A stretch of 64,000 bases of DNA from Sipunculus nudus (Eukaryota; Annelida; Sipuncula; Golfingiida; Sipunculidae), in NCBI GenBank assembly GCA_026874595.1, contig CM049306.1, forward strand, positions 48,984,019 to 49,048,018. The letters are read 5' to 3'. This document shows, piece by piece, positions 12,181-23,703 of the stretch. The notes under the pieces are model-generated. The model searched no databases and had not been told where the DNA came from. It saw only the letters and a list, made by a program, of their open reading frames with translations. A program made the translations under genes and the position numbers. How positions within the stretch are numbered: position 1 is the first letter of the stretch; every line of letters begins with the position of its first letter.

Positions 12181-12890
12181 TTGGACCAATGGATACTAAT
12201 TAAACTCAGTAGTCCTTGAAATGTCATTTATGTTTCTAAGTGGAATTGTAAAATGGTATGCCAACAAGTCAAGAGTAAATAATATGCTTTTTTTCTTTTA
12301 ATGAACGTGAAGACGCACTGATAAACTGATGATTTCTTAAGATAGTCATATTTTAATCTAAAGAATACGTATACACGTGTGAAATTACGGCAAAAGAAAG
12401 GAAGGGTTTTATTGTTGTTGTTGGACCACTTGATACTAATTAAATTCAGTAGTCCTGGAAATGCCATTAATGTTTCTAAGTGGAATTGTAAAATTGCATG
12501 CCAACAAGTCAAGAGTTAATAATTTGCTTTTTATTATCTTTGCGAACGTGAAGGAAGCTCTGATAAACTGATGATTTCTTAAAATAGTCATATTTAATCT
12601 TAAGGATACTTATTATACACGTATGAAATTACGGCAAACGAAAGGCGGGTCTTATTGTTTTGGAGCACTTGATACTAATTTAACTCAGTAGTCCTGCAAA
12701 TGCCATTTATGTTTCTCAGTGGAAATGTAAAATGGTATGCCAACAAGTCAAGATTTTATATATATATATATTTTTATTATGTGAAGGCAGCGAGGATTAA
12801 CTGATCATTTAATAAAATAGTCATTTTTTATTCAAAGGAATATATATACACTATGAAATTTCGGCAAACGTAAGGCAGGTCCTGTTTTTG
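12181..12890. repeat. Three head-to-tail units of ~240 bp
   Basis: Units begin at 12181, 12421 and 12660, each with TTGGA(C/G)CA followed by TGATACTAATT or GGATACTAATT. They share blocks such as CTCAGTAGTCCT and TATGCCAACAAGTCAAGA, and end near GAAATTACGGCAAA. The third unit is shorter and contains a small (TA)n run. The array starts ~310 bp after the receptor stop codon, so its first part may be transcribed as 3' UTR. The minus-strand open frame 12228-12512 is an artefact of the repetition. Confidence 0.85.
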
Positions 12891-13287
12891 GGTCAACATC
12901 TGAAAACGTCTTTTAAGGAATTTAAAAAAAAAACTTTGTTAAAAGATGGGCATTAGATAATAGAAATTTTTTAATTGATAACATTTTTAGCGGGCCGAAA
13001 AAAAATCGGGGCACATTTCAGTGCGAACCCAAATTTTGGCAGAACAAAGCAATCAGTGAATAATGTCGGAACTAGGCGGTAAGAGAATTAAATACGCGTA
13101 CATAGGTGCCTGTAGCTTACTAACGAACCGTGCCAATTTAAATGTAACTGAGTCAAACGTCGACTGATTTTAAGGACCAACTATTCATATTACTTCATAG
13201 ATTGAAAATATATTTAATTGTTCAACTGTTTCATCCTCCTTTACACCTAAATAATTTGAATCCGTCTATGATATATGGTGCATTTGT

Positions 13288-13616
13288 TTCATCTTCATAC
13301 TACCATGTCTGCGACATGACTACGTATTCACAGGCCTTGATTCCGCGACCCTCATGTCTATTTCATGAATAATGAACAAAGCAATTGAAACAATCAAATC
13401 GCCTGCGTACATCGTTCAACGCGGACATCTAGTGCGATGTTTTGATCAAATATTTAGCATTGCAGGAAGGCAGCGAGAAACTATACCCAGTCAATCAACC
13501 TGCCCCGTTTTTGGTACGTCATCTTCTTTATTCATGAAATAAATGCCAGAGGGGGTCGCGGATTCAAGTTCTGTGAATGCGTGGTTTTGTCAGAGACATG
13601 GTAGTATGAAGATGAA
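13288..13616. mobile_element. 329-bp MITE-like element with ~90-bp inverted ends
   Basis: The left arm (13288-13376) begins TTCATCTTCATACTACCATG and contains GATTCCGCGACCC and CATGAATAATGAA. The right arm (13526-13616) is its imperfect reverse complement, with TTATTCATGAAATAAATGCC, GGGGGTCGCGGATTC and CATGGTAGTATGAAGATGAA. No target duplication is clear. A partial extra copy of the right end follows at 13621-13672 (AAAGACACTGTACTATGAAG). Confidence 0.75.
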
Positions 13617-13819
13617 TCAAGGTCTTTGAATGTATGGTGTTGTCAAAGACACTGTACTATGAAGATGATTTTTTAGGAGAAATGAATTTGTAGAATCATT
13701 TTCACACTCAAATGGCGGGTTTATTGTGGAAACCAATTTTTTTTCAGTATGATAATAGCATTTGATCTGATAATTTTTATATTTATTAAATATTAGTATC
13801 AAACAGGATATCCTTGGCA

Positions 13820-13822
<3 letters not shown>

Positions 13823-13881
<59 letters not shown>
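13823..13881. repeat. (TA)n microsatellite
   Basis: About 29 TA units, directly followed by ACCGTGAAATCCCTCTATAA, which resembles one end of a pogo-type element. Confidence 0.93.
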
Positions 13882-13883
<2 letters not shown>

Positions 13884-15534
13884 GTGAAATCCCTCTATAA
13901 CGAATAGTCACGGTACCTATATATACCTAGATTAAATATATTATAGTATTCTGAAAATGCACATTTTCTGGCTGTCTGGTACCTGCAGTGTGTATATATT
14001 TGATATCACATATACATGTATGTCATTCACAAAGAGATGAAGCTTATATTTTGTTGTTGACATGTTTGTATCTGTAAAATGTTTATTTATTAAATTTTGT
14101 TGATATTAGTGCCTTTATCCTTGTTAACAATTTATTTTGACCACATCAGACACTGTTTTAAATATCCGTTATACTGTCTTAACGTGCTAAAACATTTTGA
14201 TAAAACACACACAGATATGCAGTTATGTCAAAATTGACTTTTTGACACTTCGTGATTCACCTATTTTGAATTTTATAATTTAATTTTTTTTAACTTAAAT
14301 TATATTTTTTTAAAGGGTATTATGTCTCAATAAAATAATGACCAACTTATTATAACTTATTTTTCAGCAGTATAATTAATATATCTTATGTTACGATTGA
14401 TTACTTGAATTACACACAAACTTATTTGTAATCATATTTAACTTAAATAAGTATTTTACAATGAACTAGAAATCTGATTTTACGGAATGCAAGCCTCCGC
14501 CATTTGCAGGGGGGGGGGGGGGGGAAGAAATGCTCACAAAACCGTGTTTACATTCACTTATTTTGAATATTCCTTGATGACGTTCCAGAATGCCCAGCAT
14601 GTGCAGGATCGCATCCAAAATCCAATCGATTCTTCAGTGGTACATTTTCGAGATGCCCTTAAAAAATTTCATGAGATTCCGTTCATGAATGCGTACGTTC
14701 GGTATTAGTTAAAGTAAGAACAATCACACACATAGTCACACACAACCACACACCAACAAACACACACACAACACACACGAATGGAGATGTACGCATGCCG
14801 TCATGGCGTCATAACGAGTCAATGATTCCAATATAATTAAATTTGTCAGGCTTATGTCACCTCGGCTTAACATCAGACATAAGGAAACGTGTTGTTAAGC
14901 GGAACCTAACGATCGTTCAGCGCTTTTTCTTACAGGAAGAGAAAGGCAAACTCATATCGATTATGAGTCAATATTCGTCCGGGGCTGCTTAAGAAAACAC
15001 TCGCCCTCTTTCATGCGTGCTTCCTGTCTCGAGCAAAAAAAAAAAAAAATAGAAATTAGAACACTATCAATCATGGCCGGAGTCGGGTAACACTTTATAC
15101 AGGAACAATGTCTATGGTTTTTTATCTCGTGTATTCAGTCTACACGCACCTATAGAGTACATTTGAAAACATCTTTTTAAACCTCTTAACCCCAGTACCC
15201 TTCCGCCAGAGGTCGTTTTTACTCTAAACGAACCTATTCCATTAAGTGCTTGTGGGAAAGTTGTCTAAATGATCTACTTGTCTTAATTGTCAAACTTCGA
15301 AATAAAGATTTACACAATTCATTAAAAAAACATCCAAATTCACGCTTACCAAATATTACTTTATCCCTGACGTCTTAACGACAATGAACTTTTCATGTTT
15401 ATCATGTTTAATGGGCCTTGAAACAATTCTTATCCATTATTTCAACGACTTCACCACTCTTTTCAGTGCCTTTATCACAACGTCACTAGTGTATATAGTG
15501 GTCCCAGTGCGTTGTGCGTCATTCGGTGTGCTGT
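13882..15534. other. Non-coding; nothing firm
   Basis: AT-rich. It includes a 16-G run (14509-14524) and a CA-rich stretch (~14728-14780). The 73-codon frame 14487-14708 starts at the G run and has no motif. Confidence 0.55.
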
Positions 15535-15905
15535 AAAAAACAATAACACATTCTAAAGCACTCTCTAAACCTGATATCGCCAAATTTAGAAAACAAGGAT
15601 GAATTCTAAGATAGGCTTGTAACTTCATGTCGCAAACTGTAGAAAACAAAGATGCATTCTAAAGGTTTGTCACCTCATGTCGCCAACTGTAGAAAACAAG
15701 GAAACATTCTAAAACAACTTCTTAACCCCAGGTCGTGAAGTACAAATAGAAATTAATGACACGTTGTGAAATACCTTCTTAAAATTTGGCCAAGTGTAGA
15801 ATCCAAAGATATGTTATAAGACATATTTTAAACCTTAATTGGATATGTGCAGAAATCATTGGCACATTCTTGAACACATTCTTATTTACTCTGCTATAAT
15901 ACAGT
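15535..15905. repeat. Degenerate ~52-bp tandem repeat, about seven units
   Basis: Units centre on TGTAGAAAACAAGGATGCATTCTAAA with the partner block TCATGTCGCCAAC. The first units are well preserved and the later ones (15725-15905) are diverged. The minus-strand frame 15437-15649 lies in the array and is not supported as a gene. Confidence 0.7.
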
Positions 15906-16339
15906 GTTCAATTACAGGCGGAATTCTAAAGTTTTAAACCAAGAAAGCATCAAACATATTGAAATACGTCCGTTTTAAAAGACCCCATGCCGAAACCAAC
16001 TTTTTTACCAACACCGCCTGATATCAAAACAAGGTGGATGCTCTGAAACTTTAATTTTTTCTTTCTCCCTATGGGTACTGGGGGACGCTAATTAATGAGC
16101 TGCGGTTCAAGACGCTCAGCCGGTGAATTGTGACCCAATGTCAATTCGGATTAACAGTTTATAGGAGCAAGAGATTAAACTGTTTGTGATATTTTAAATA
16201 ACGGATTTATTCTAAGAATAAATAAACTTTATTTATTTTATATGGTTGCACAAAAAGTTATTATAACTAATCTAATCACTCCCCATGGCTCTGGCGGTGT
16301 CTAGGGATGATCGAAACTTGGGAAACCTGCCGGCTTGGA

Positions 16340-16720
16340 CGGGCAACTACAACCCTCACTCATAGCCACGCCGGGATCGCCAGAGGAGAGAGACCGGCGG
16401 TGCGGGCGGGCCACCACAACCCACAGTCATAGCCACGCCGGGGATCGCCAGAGTAGGGAGCCGGGCGGTGCGGGGGGGCCACCACAACCCGCAGTCATAG
16501 CCACGCCGGGGATCGCCAGAGGAGGGAGCCCGGCGGTGCGGGGGGCCACCTCAACCCACAGTTCTAGCCACGCCGGGGAACGCCAGAGGAGAGAGCCCGG
16601 CGGTGCGGGGGGGGGGGGGGGGGGGGCACCACAACCCACAGTCATAGGCTCGCCGGGGATCGCCAGAAGAGGAGCCCGGCGGTGCGGGCGGGCCCCCACA
16701 ACCCACTCTCATAGTCCGTT
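16340..16720. repeat. GC-rich 67-bp minisatellite, about six units
   Basis: Units are marked by CATAGCCACGCCGGGGATCG, GAGCCCGGCGGTGCGGG and ACCACAACCCACAGTCATAG, with starts near 16361, 16428, 16496, 16563, 16643 and 16710. One unit is expanded by a 20-G run (16607-16626). The 141-codon plus frame and 90-codon minus frame over it are open only because of this repeat. The array is a sharp GC island in AT-rich DNA. Confidence 0.85.
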
Positions 16721-16785
16721 TCCGCTTTATAATTTAAGCATAAATCGGTTTATTCAATAAAACGTAGGTCTGCTGCCCGCATTTG

Positions 16786-17036
16786 GTTGTTAATCCGATT
16801 AACTGTGCGTCTAAAAGTTATATTACGCAGGAAGGAATCGGTAAACGGTTGCTGAGCTAAAACAGCGATATGAATGATATTTGTCAAACAAAAAGTTTCG
16901 ACAATACTGGTATTTGTCAATCTCAAGATAGTCACAATAATAAGAAGTGAAAATTAAACTTTATATGACAGGTGGCGCCACTAGTCAACAATGTTGGTAG
17001 AGATGAACATTCAATGAAAATTTCAAAGCAAACCGA
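16786..17036. repeat. ~230-bp dispersed repeat, copy 1
   Basis: It shares CGGTTGCTGAGCTAAAACAG, GTATGAATGA(C/T)ATTTGT, CACTAGTC, GTTGGTAG and GAAAATTTCAAAGCAAA with 18588-18790 in the same orientation. It lies directly after the 67-bp minisatellite. Confidence 0.75.
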
Positions 17037-18587
17037 GCATTGATTTTGTATCAAAATTCACATACAGCATTAAAACAACAAAAAAAAGGCGTTTACATAA
17101 GCATTAATATGAAAAATATACGTGGAGTTGCTTAAAATTTGCATGCTCACAGTTAAGATTGTCAGTGAGGTACATTATTTAGGTCTCAGGATGATCCTGA
17201 TTTACTCTATAAATGATTACACACACATATCACACCTTGAAATATATGCATTAAAATTTTTCGTCTAAAATGTACATGAATATTGATTATGCCGTTCGGA
17301 ATATCAATGGTAAAAAGAATGAATATTTATTAATAAAAGACATGAGTTTACAAACGAACGAAACATTAAATTGTTGTCTTTAGAGTGCTTGCTTCTCTCT
17401 CTCATTTGTTGCAAGCATAAAAAAAATTAGTATGAAAGAAGTTCATTCTTCAGTGACACTGTAATGATTGCGCTGGTTTCTTAATACCTGGTTCATTTTA
17501 TATTAAATTTACATCACATAGAGTTAATTGTCGAAGGAACATTATATAGTAAATAAAGCACATTTCCAAATAATCCTAGAAAAATAATCAGTTCGCCAAA
17601 ACTCATAGAGTAAACATGTTTCTCCAATTATTTGACTAACAGGTTTGAAAGTAACTTGTGCTCGTCCGCATACGTCTGATATATTAGATAATTAAGGCGA
17701 ATGAAATGAATACATGCGTACTTGCATGTGTTTATGAGTTGCTCCCACAGATGAATAAGGGTATAAGCGGAAGCGGTCAAGTAGAAGGACTGAAGAGTTG
17801 TTTTATGTTTTATTTAGAGGATCTTATACCATCATTTACGTATATAAGCATTCAAAAGTAAGGGGACCAAGTTTAATTGGTGGGAAGGTAGATGATAGAG
17901 GATGGGCCCAGTGAGGCTTGTTATATCGCTCAACCGGTGAATATATCGGGTCAAGCGCCTGTGGCCGCTCCATACATTATTAACCCATTAATTGATGTAA
18001 GGTCATTTTTACCAGCTAAAAATTAACATAAAATCTAGATAATATTTAGTTGGCACACTAGAGTGAGTATATAAATCAAAACTGATCTAGGTTATTGACC
18101 TCTGCAGTAACCCTCCCCCCCCCCAACACATCCATACACACACATACACACACAACACAAAGGACTGTTCGCTCACGGTAAAAAAAAAGGTTACCAACTT
18201 ACACCAAGGCGTATATTACACACCACCGACCGGTAGATATTTTAACGTTTTGTTATCTGCTGTTTGACATTTGAGAATCAATAACCCAGCAACAATGCTT
18301 GAATCACTGAGCAGAAAATCTTCTACAGAGCTGCTGGTGTACAGCCGGGTCATGTATTGATCATCTGAAGAATACCAGTGAATACAGTACCATTTGAGGC
18401 TTGATCAAAGTCTAATTAAATGATGCTCGAATACTACATTAAGATTCCTTGATTGTAAATTTTCCATTTTGGAAGACACTTTGTTGTTTTTGTTTCAAGG
18501 CAAGATTTTACCCTAATTTTGAACGGGGGACCTGGAGAAACCGGGGCCCTGCAGAAAACCAGGTTTGCTGTTAGCATTTGTTTTTAT
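17037..18587. other. Non-coding; nothing recognised
   Basis: AT-rich DNA with a short C run and CA-rich words near 18110-18160. Confidence 0.55.
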
Positions 18588-18790
18588 TCCGATTTAATGT
18601 GCTGCTTAGCGGGAAGGGGTCAAACGGTTGCTGAGCTAAAACAGTGGTATGAATGACATTTGTTATTTTCCAATCTCAAAATTAAGCACATGACTTAGAT
18701 GTGAAATTATACCTTCTTTTACAGGTTGGTCACTAGTCTAAAAAAGTTGGTAGTGAAGAACATTCACTGAAAATTTCAAAGCAAAACTGG
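18588..18790. repeat. ~230-bp dispersed repeat, copy 2
   Basis: Direct-orientation relative of 16786-17036. The similarity stops abruptly at ~18790, where the CpG-rich fold-back region starts, as expected if that region was inserted there or broke the copy. Confidence 0.75.
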
Positions 18791-19442
18791 CCTCTGCCAC
18801 ACTAGAAACATACTGTGCGATCTAGGAGTAATTTTACTGTAAAGCGGACAACATTAAACCGAACTATTAGCCATATTTACACCAGAAAAATGTTGCGCGC
18901 GCTAGACCGGTCCAGAAAAATGTGGAGCGGTCTACATTTTTACTTGCGTTCACACTGTGCCGGACCAAGTCACCTTGTAGAGCGCGCCACCCTGTCAAGT
19001 TAGACCGCATTGCACTTGGCGCGGCCTAGAATCTGCATTGTGTTTACACGCAGATAAATAGTGCAATCTAGCGAGGTCTAGATTGGATTCCCCCTTGCGC
19101 CCATGGGTAAATCCCAGTCACATTACAGCCGAGTCTTGCTGGACCGCGCTATATAGATAGCGCGCTCCACTTCTGTTTACACACGTTCGAAGCACGAATG
19201 TAGACCGCGCCAGACACTGTCTAGTGCGCGCTAGAATGTAGAACAGAATCAAACCAGTGGTCAAAATGTAGCGCGCTCCAGACCGAAAATCCTCGAAATC
19301 TGGCGCGTTTTAGGACTTGGCGCGCGCTAGACCTTGTAGAGCGCTCCAGAAAATGTGTGTAAATGGGGCTATTGTAGACTGCCTTTCGAGAGGACTACAG
19401 TGGACCGAACTGATGCGGGTTAGTGGTCTAGTGCAGACAGAG
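18791..19442. mobile_element. CpG-rich imperfect fold-back element
   Basis: The two ends are imperfect inverted repeats: CCTCTGCCACACTAGA at 18791, and CTCTGTCTGCACTAGACC as the reverse complement of the right end at ~19442. Further in, ATTTACACCAGAAAAATG plus GCGCGCGCTAGACC faces CATTTACACACATTTTCTGG plus GTCTAGCGCGCGCC. A GCGCGCTAGAC-like word in both orientations recurs about ten times. No coding sequence is recognised. It resembles a fold-back or MITE-type transposon. The 62-codon frame 18815-19003 is not supported as a gene. Confidence 0.5.
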
Positions 19443-19491
19443 TAAACCAAATCCCGATTAGGATTTTTTATAGTGCGGATACGGCCATATC

Positions 19492-19562
19492 ATCACGCCG
19501 GGAATCGAATCCGGGTCGCCAGCGGGGATCGACTTCCCTGGTTGTAACCAATCGACTGCCCA
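19492..19562 (-). mobile_element. tRNA-like unit, probable SINE head
   Basis: Minus-strand reading gives GTCGATTGGTTACAAC (box A-like, 19541-19556) and GGATTCGATTCCC (box B, ~19500-19512). The T-arm CCGG...CCGG can pair, but the acceptor ends do not. It lies next to the CpG-rich fold-back region. Confidence 0.5.
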
Positions 19563-21183
19563 GGTTCTTTGCTAGTAGCTGAACTCAGGTTTTATTGACT
19601 GCGTGCCTCTCGGTGCATGAATCCCTGTAAAATTAATGAACAATTGTATATCATGCTGCTTTTAAGGAATGGGCCATGGGACATCATATCGAAAGTCAAA
19701 ACCCCGTTCTTTTATCAATGTAACCTTCACAGTGCCATTCGTTCAGCTGATTATATCGACATAACGAGTTTTTTTCCTCACCAGGAGCCATTTCAGGTTT
19801 CCATTTGTCACGCAGAGGATTTCTTCTGTTACATTATTATGGCTCTGATAAACAATTATAATCCTTCAACGTTCAAGCCAACGTTAGCTCAAGGGCTCAA
19901 ATCCGTTCGTTCCAGATGAAATCTGATATTTTGTTCTTCGTCTTAATCACTGTAAGTATCATAATCCATATTGTAAGGCTTGTGGCGCAAGTTCCTTTTG
20001 AGTAAATTTTCATTAAGTTTATAGTTCGTGTGCATGTATACGGGTCAGGGGACGTCTTATAAAACTGCGATAACGAGAGTTTTCTTGGCCATAAATTCGT
20101 CCATTTTGTTGAAAAAAATATTAATAAGATAATTAATGAAATGTTACTACAACATCAACTGACTCTCAGAAAAAGTAATATTCAAAACTGAACCGCGCTT
20201 CGTAACCGCATTTATCTGTTACAGGGGTTGCAAAGTTCATTATGTTCACTAAATGTAGGCCCGTTGTTAATATTTGACGACATGAAATATTATCGAAAAA
20301 TTATTCCCTCAACTGTTATTTCCTTAAGACGCATGTCTGATGCACGTTTCTCCCAGCCTTATTTCTTCCACTGTCCCCGCTTTCCTGCAAAGAGCAAAAG
20401 TCCATTAAAACAAAACAATTACCATTTAACCAAGAGGGTGGTGTAGGCGGAAGCCAGAAGAACAGCTGAAGTTGTATTGAGTTTGAAGTTAGAATAAATG
20501 CAGGGATGTAGCAAGGATAAAGAGGTGTAGAACCAGATTGTTTCATATACCCGCTGGACAAATGGTCCACACGTGAGTGTGTGTGTGTGTTTGTGTATAT
20601 ATACGTGTATATACATTCACCTATTCTCATGTCATCATATATATACTCTTATGTATTCTTACATGTCATCGTATGTGTGTGTAAGAATCGAGATCAGAAT
20701 GCGGGAACAATTTTACTTCTTTAATCAACCTAGAACGTCAATATTTTTTGAAAATTTTTAAAATTCAAAACCAGAGAAACAGTTACCACAGCATAAATTC
20801 AATTTCAGTGTCTGAAGAAGTGTCAATAATGGCAAATAACTTTACTGTTTTAACAATTCTTCCTGTGCCTTGGGAATTCATAATATATGTAAGTCTACTT
20901 TCATATCTTATCTTACCCTATTAATATGTATAGCATATACATTAACTAATATCAATATGTGAAAAAATTCCCAAATGAAAACATTTGTGAATGAAAAAAA
21001 AAAATAAAAACCTATTTTCCATCCGCGCGTTTTTACAGGCAAACCAGCCCTCGCAGATGCGATGGAAGACATATGTTGCGGCGCACAAAATCTCACATCA
21101 ACACCTTATTACAATATATCAGTATATTTAGGCAAGGGCGACAGAAGTGTATACACAGAGTGTCTTAAATTAAATGATCACAG
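19563..21183. other. Non-coding or unassigned
   Basis: The best open frame is 19617-19919 (100 codons), which has no recognised motif. A GT/TA-rich microsatellite is near 20575-20615. Confidence 0.5.
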
Positions 21184-21370
21184 GGGCACACCCAGGATTT
21201 AGGAAAGGGGGTGTCCAACCCAGGAGGACTAATGAAAAACCTGAAACAAAGTCTCATGGTCCGAAAAAAAGAGGGGGTCCAGGTCGCAAAATTTTGTCTG
21301 AAACCCTTAAAAATGATTGCATCGGTTGAAAAAAAGGGGGGGGGGGGTACGTACCCTGAGGCGGTAATCC
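21184..21370 (+). mobile_element. MITE copy, same family as 21611-21814
   Basis: Shared blocks are ACCCAGGATTTAGGAAAGGGG, GGAGGACTAATGAAAA, GGGGGTCCAGGTCGC and AATTTTGTCTGAAACCCTTAAAAATG. The left end is diverged (CAGGGGCACACCC) and the right end decays after the G run. Confidence 0.65.
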
Positions 21371-21610
21371 TTAATCGTTTAAGCACAAGCTTAATGCCAG
21401 GTATACATCTGTCTTATTTTTATGATTTATGAGTTTTCTTGCTTACTCTGTTTACACAATAATGAAATCTAAGTCATTCCTATAACACCCATGTGTTCTG
21501 GTGTACATGTGCCAATGTTGACAAAGAGAAAAAACCCATGTAACAGGAGGTCGGAGACTGTAAATGTGCGGAAGTTGAAAGGTCATTAGTTGTTGATGGT
21601 GAGAATTAAC

Positions 21611-21814
21611 CAGGGGCGGATCCAGGATATAGGAAAAGGGGGGGGGGGTCCAACCAAGGAGAACTAATGAAAACCCTAAAAAAGGTCTCCAGGTCTGGGA
21701 AGGGGGGGGGTCCAGGCCGCACAATTTTGTCTGAAGCCCTTAAAAACGTAGTTTCTGATAAAAAAAAGGGGGGTCCGGACCCCCTGGACCCCCCCCCCCC
21801 GGGATCCGCTTCTG
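21611..21814 (+). mobile_element. 204-bp hAT-like MITE with G/C tracts
   Basis: Ends are inverted repeats: CAGGGGCGGATCC at the left, and CAGAAGCGGATCC as the reverse complement of the right. Flanks both read TTAAC, suggesting a 5-bp target duplication, although hAT elements usually make 8 bp. Internally it has GGGG-rich blocks, GGTCTCCAGGTC and AATTTTGTCTGAAGCCCTTAAAAA. It encodes nothing; the open frames crossing it in several frames are products of low complexity. Four relatives lie in this window. Confidence 0.7.
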
Positions 21815-22900
21815 TTAACGAGGAATCGTTTGTCATTTGCAAAACTGCAGATGATCTGATTTGCTACCAGATGTCTTGTTGGATGTGTTCTGATTACGAT
21901 TGGTGGCCATGTAAGCGGGTCACTCACTATATATACACCTGAATAAAACAAAATTGCAACCTGTGCAACATGGGATCGGCGCTTTTGGGTTATTTATTTT
22001 TTATCACAGGTCTGAGCAACTGTCTGTATTTACTGGACGTCAGATATCGGTACAGGTCCTGAAATGGCTGAGGCCATGGACTTCCGGCTCTCAACACCTC
22101 AAAAGAAAAAATAATGAAATTTCGGTAGATCCTCAATATCTTAATTATGTACATGCAATATTACCTATACAGTTTATGACTTCCGAATTATGTCTTATGC
22201 ATATTAAATGATATCGTTATCCAAATCAAAACTGTTCACATTAATCACATTATATTTATACACAACAGTGACCGTCAACCACTACGGCATGCCGCTAAAC
22301 ACTGATCATTTGAAAGTCACTATTGTTGAAAGATTTATAATAACTGTAACGAGTGAGGTGTCAGTAATGATATCAGAAATACCTTAATCAACAACGCATA
22401 ATGTATGACCTTGATATCCCGACAACGCAAGGCTTAACAACGTGGAAAACGGTGATATAAGATGTTAGATATTAGTGGACTTCTATTAATGACATCTCCA
22501 AGGAGCTTATCGTTTTGCCTCCGTTTGCCGGGTAAAAAGAAAGATCCATAGGGATCGTTTCACTAATTAAGATTCGATAAAAATAAAAGGGTAGTTTTAG
22601 ACTACATCTCTTCACCTATAACCCATTCCTCGGCCACTGTTAATTGAAAAACATATATTTTATGACAAAATACATAAAATTTCTTTAATTACATTCAATT
22701 TCTTTTAATAAGGATAAATGGGGGCAATGTTCCCTTTTCCCAACCTAATACCGCAAAATTGTAATGTTGTTATATTCATTCATTGAAAATTGATTTATTG
22801 ATTTGATTTACACTATCCTTTAGGCCACATTATATTTTTAGATATATTATGCATTCAGAAATCTAGGAATTATCAAAATGTATTGTTCCCTGATATACAT
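21815..22900. other. Non-coding; nothing recognised
   Basis: The 85-codon frame 21954-22211 has no domain I know. Confidence 0.5.
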
Positions 22901-23699
22901 TGTTACGGAACCTAATGTAAACAGATCACGTATGCGTGATGAACACAAATTTTGTAATGGAGATAAAAAAAAATCAGATACTGTAACACTAGGCAGCGTG
23001 AAATGTCTAGGGGAATGAATAAAGAAGTTAGTGTTTTTTTTTTGTTAACAAATAACTATAATTTATTTTTAAAACAACCCTAACAATATCATACACTAAA
23101 TCAATACAATTATACAGTAACACAGCGTTATAGCAATAAGTCATTATAATCACACATAAAGATAATGGTACAATACCTGGATACCAACACCGTTACCACA
23201 ATAAGTCCTTTGAATGTAAACTCTCGGAAAATGACAGTCCAGTGGAAAGTTCTTGCAACAACACAGAAAGTAAACTGAAGTCCTAATGTATAAAATTCAG
23301 GAGAAAGTCCTTTAAAATGTATAATTGCAGCATTCGTCGGATAAGGTCTTAGAATCTGGCACACGCTTCTGCGTCCGCTGATATCTGCTCTGCTGACTGC
23401 CCTCTGGTTCTAAAAAAAACAGCCCCTTTATATACCTTCACATCCCCAAGCCGGGAATTTTCCACTTCTCGAACAGTCTATAAGGACCCTACTCAACAGT
23501 AAACAAGCGTTTCAGGAATTCTCTAGAAAGAACAGCGCTGTGTATCTCCACACACCAGGCTCATTACGTGACCCACGACCAGGCGTGAAAACCCAAGGCT
23601 CACATGACAACGAGAGTTCAACCAGTACAGATTATACATAAAATGTAACAACAACACGAGTTACGCCCGTGTCGCACAATAAAAAGAGCACCTGTAACA
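22901..23699 (-). mobile_element. Solo LTR (799 bp) of an LTR retroelement
   Basis: Read on the minus strand, the sequence starts TGTTACAGGTG at 23699 and ends GGTTCCGTAACA at 22901, so it has TG...CA ends in short inverted repeats. It has a TATA box (GGTATATAAAGG, 23426-23437) and a downstream AATAAA polyadenylation signal (23062-23067), the layout of U3-R-U5. Both flanks carry ACAT (22897-22900 and 23700-23703), a 4-bp target duplication. No internal coding region flanks it, so it is best read as a solo LTR left by recombination. The superfamily is not determined. The minus-strand open frame 23128-23364 is not a gene. Confidence 0.78.
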
Positions 23700-23703
23700 A
23701 CAT

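Noticed and set aside
16335-16760. 141-codon frame as a Gly/Pro-rich protein gene
   Set aside because: It is a direct translation of the 67-bp minisatellite plus a 20-G run; the opposite strand is also open.
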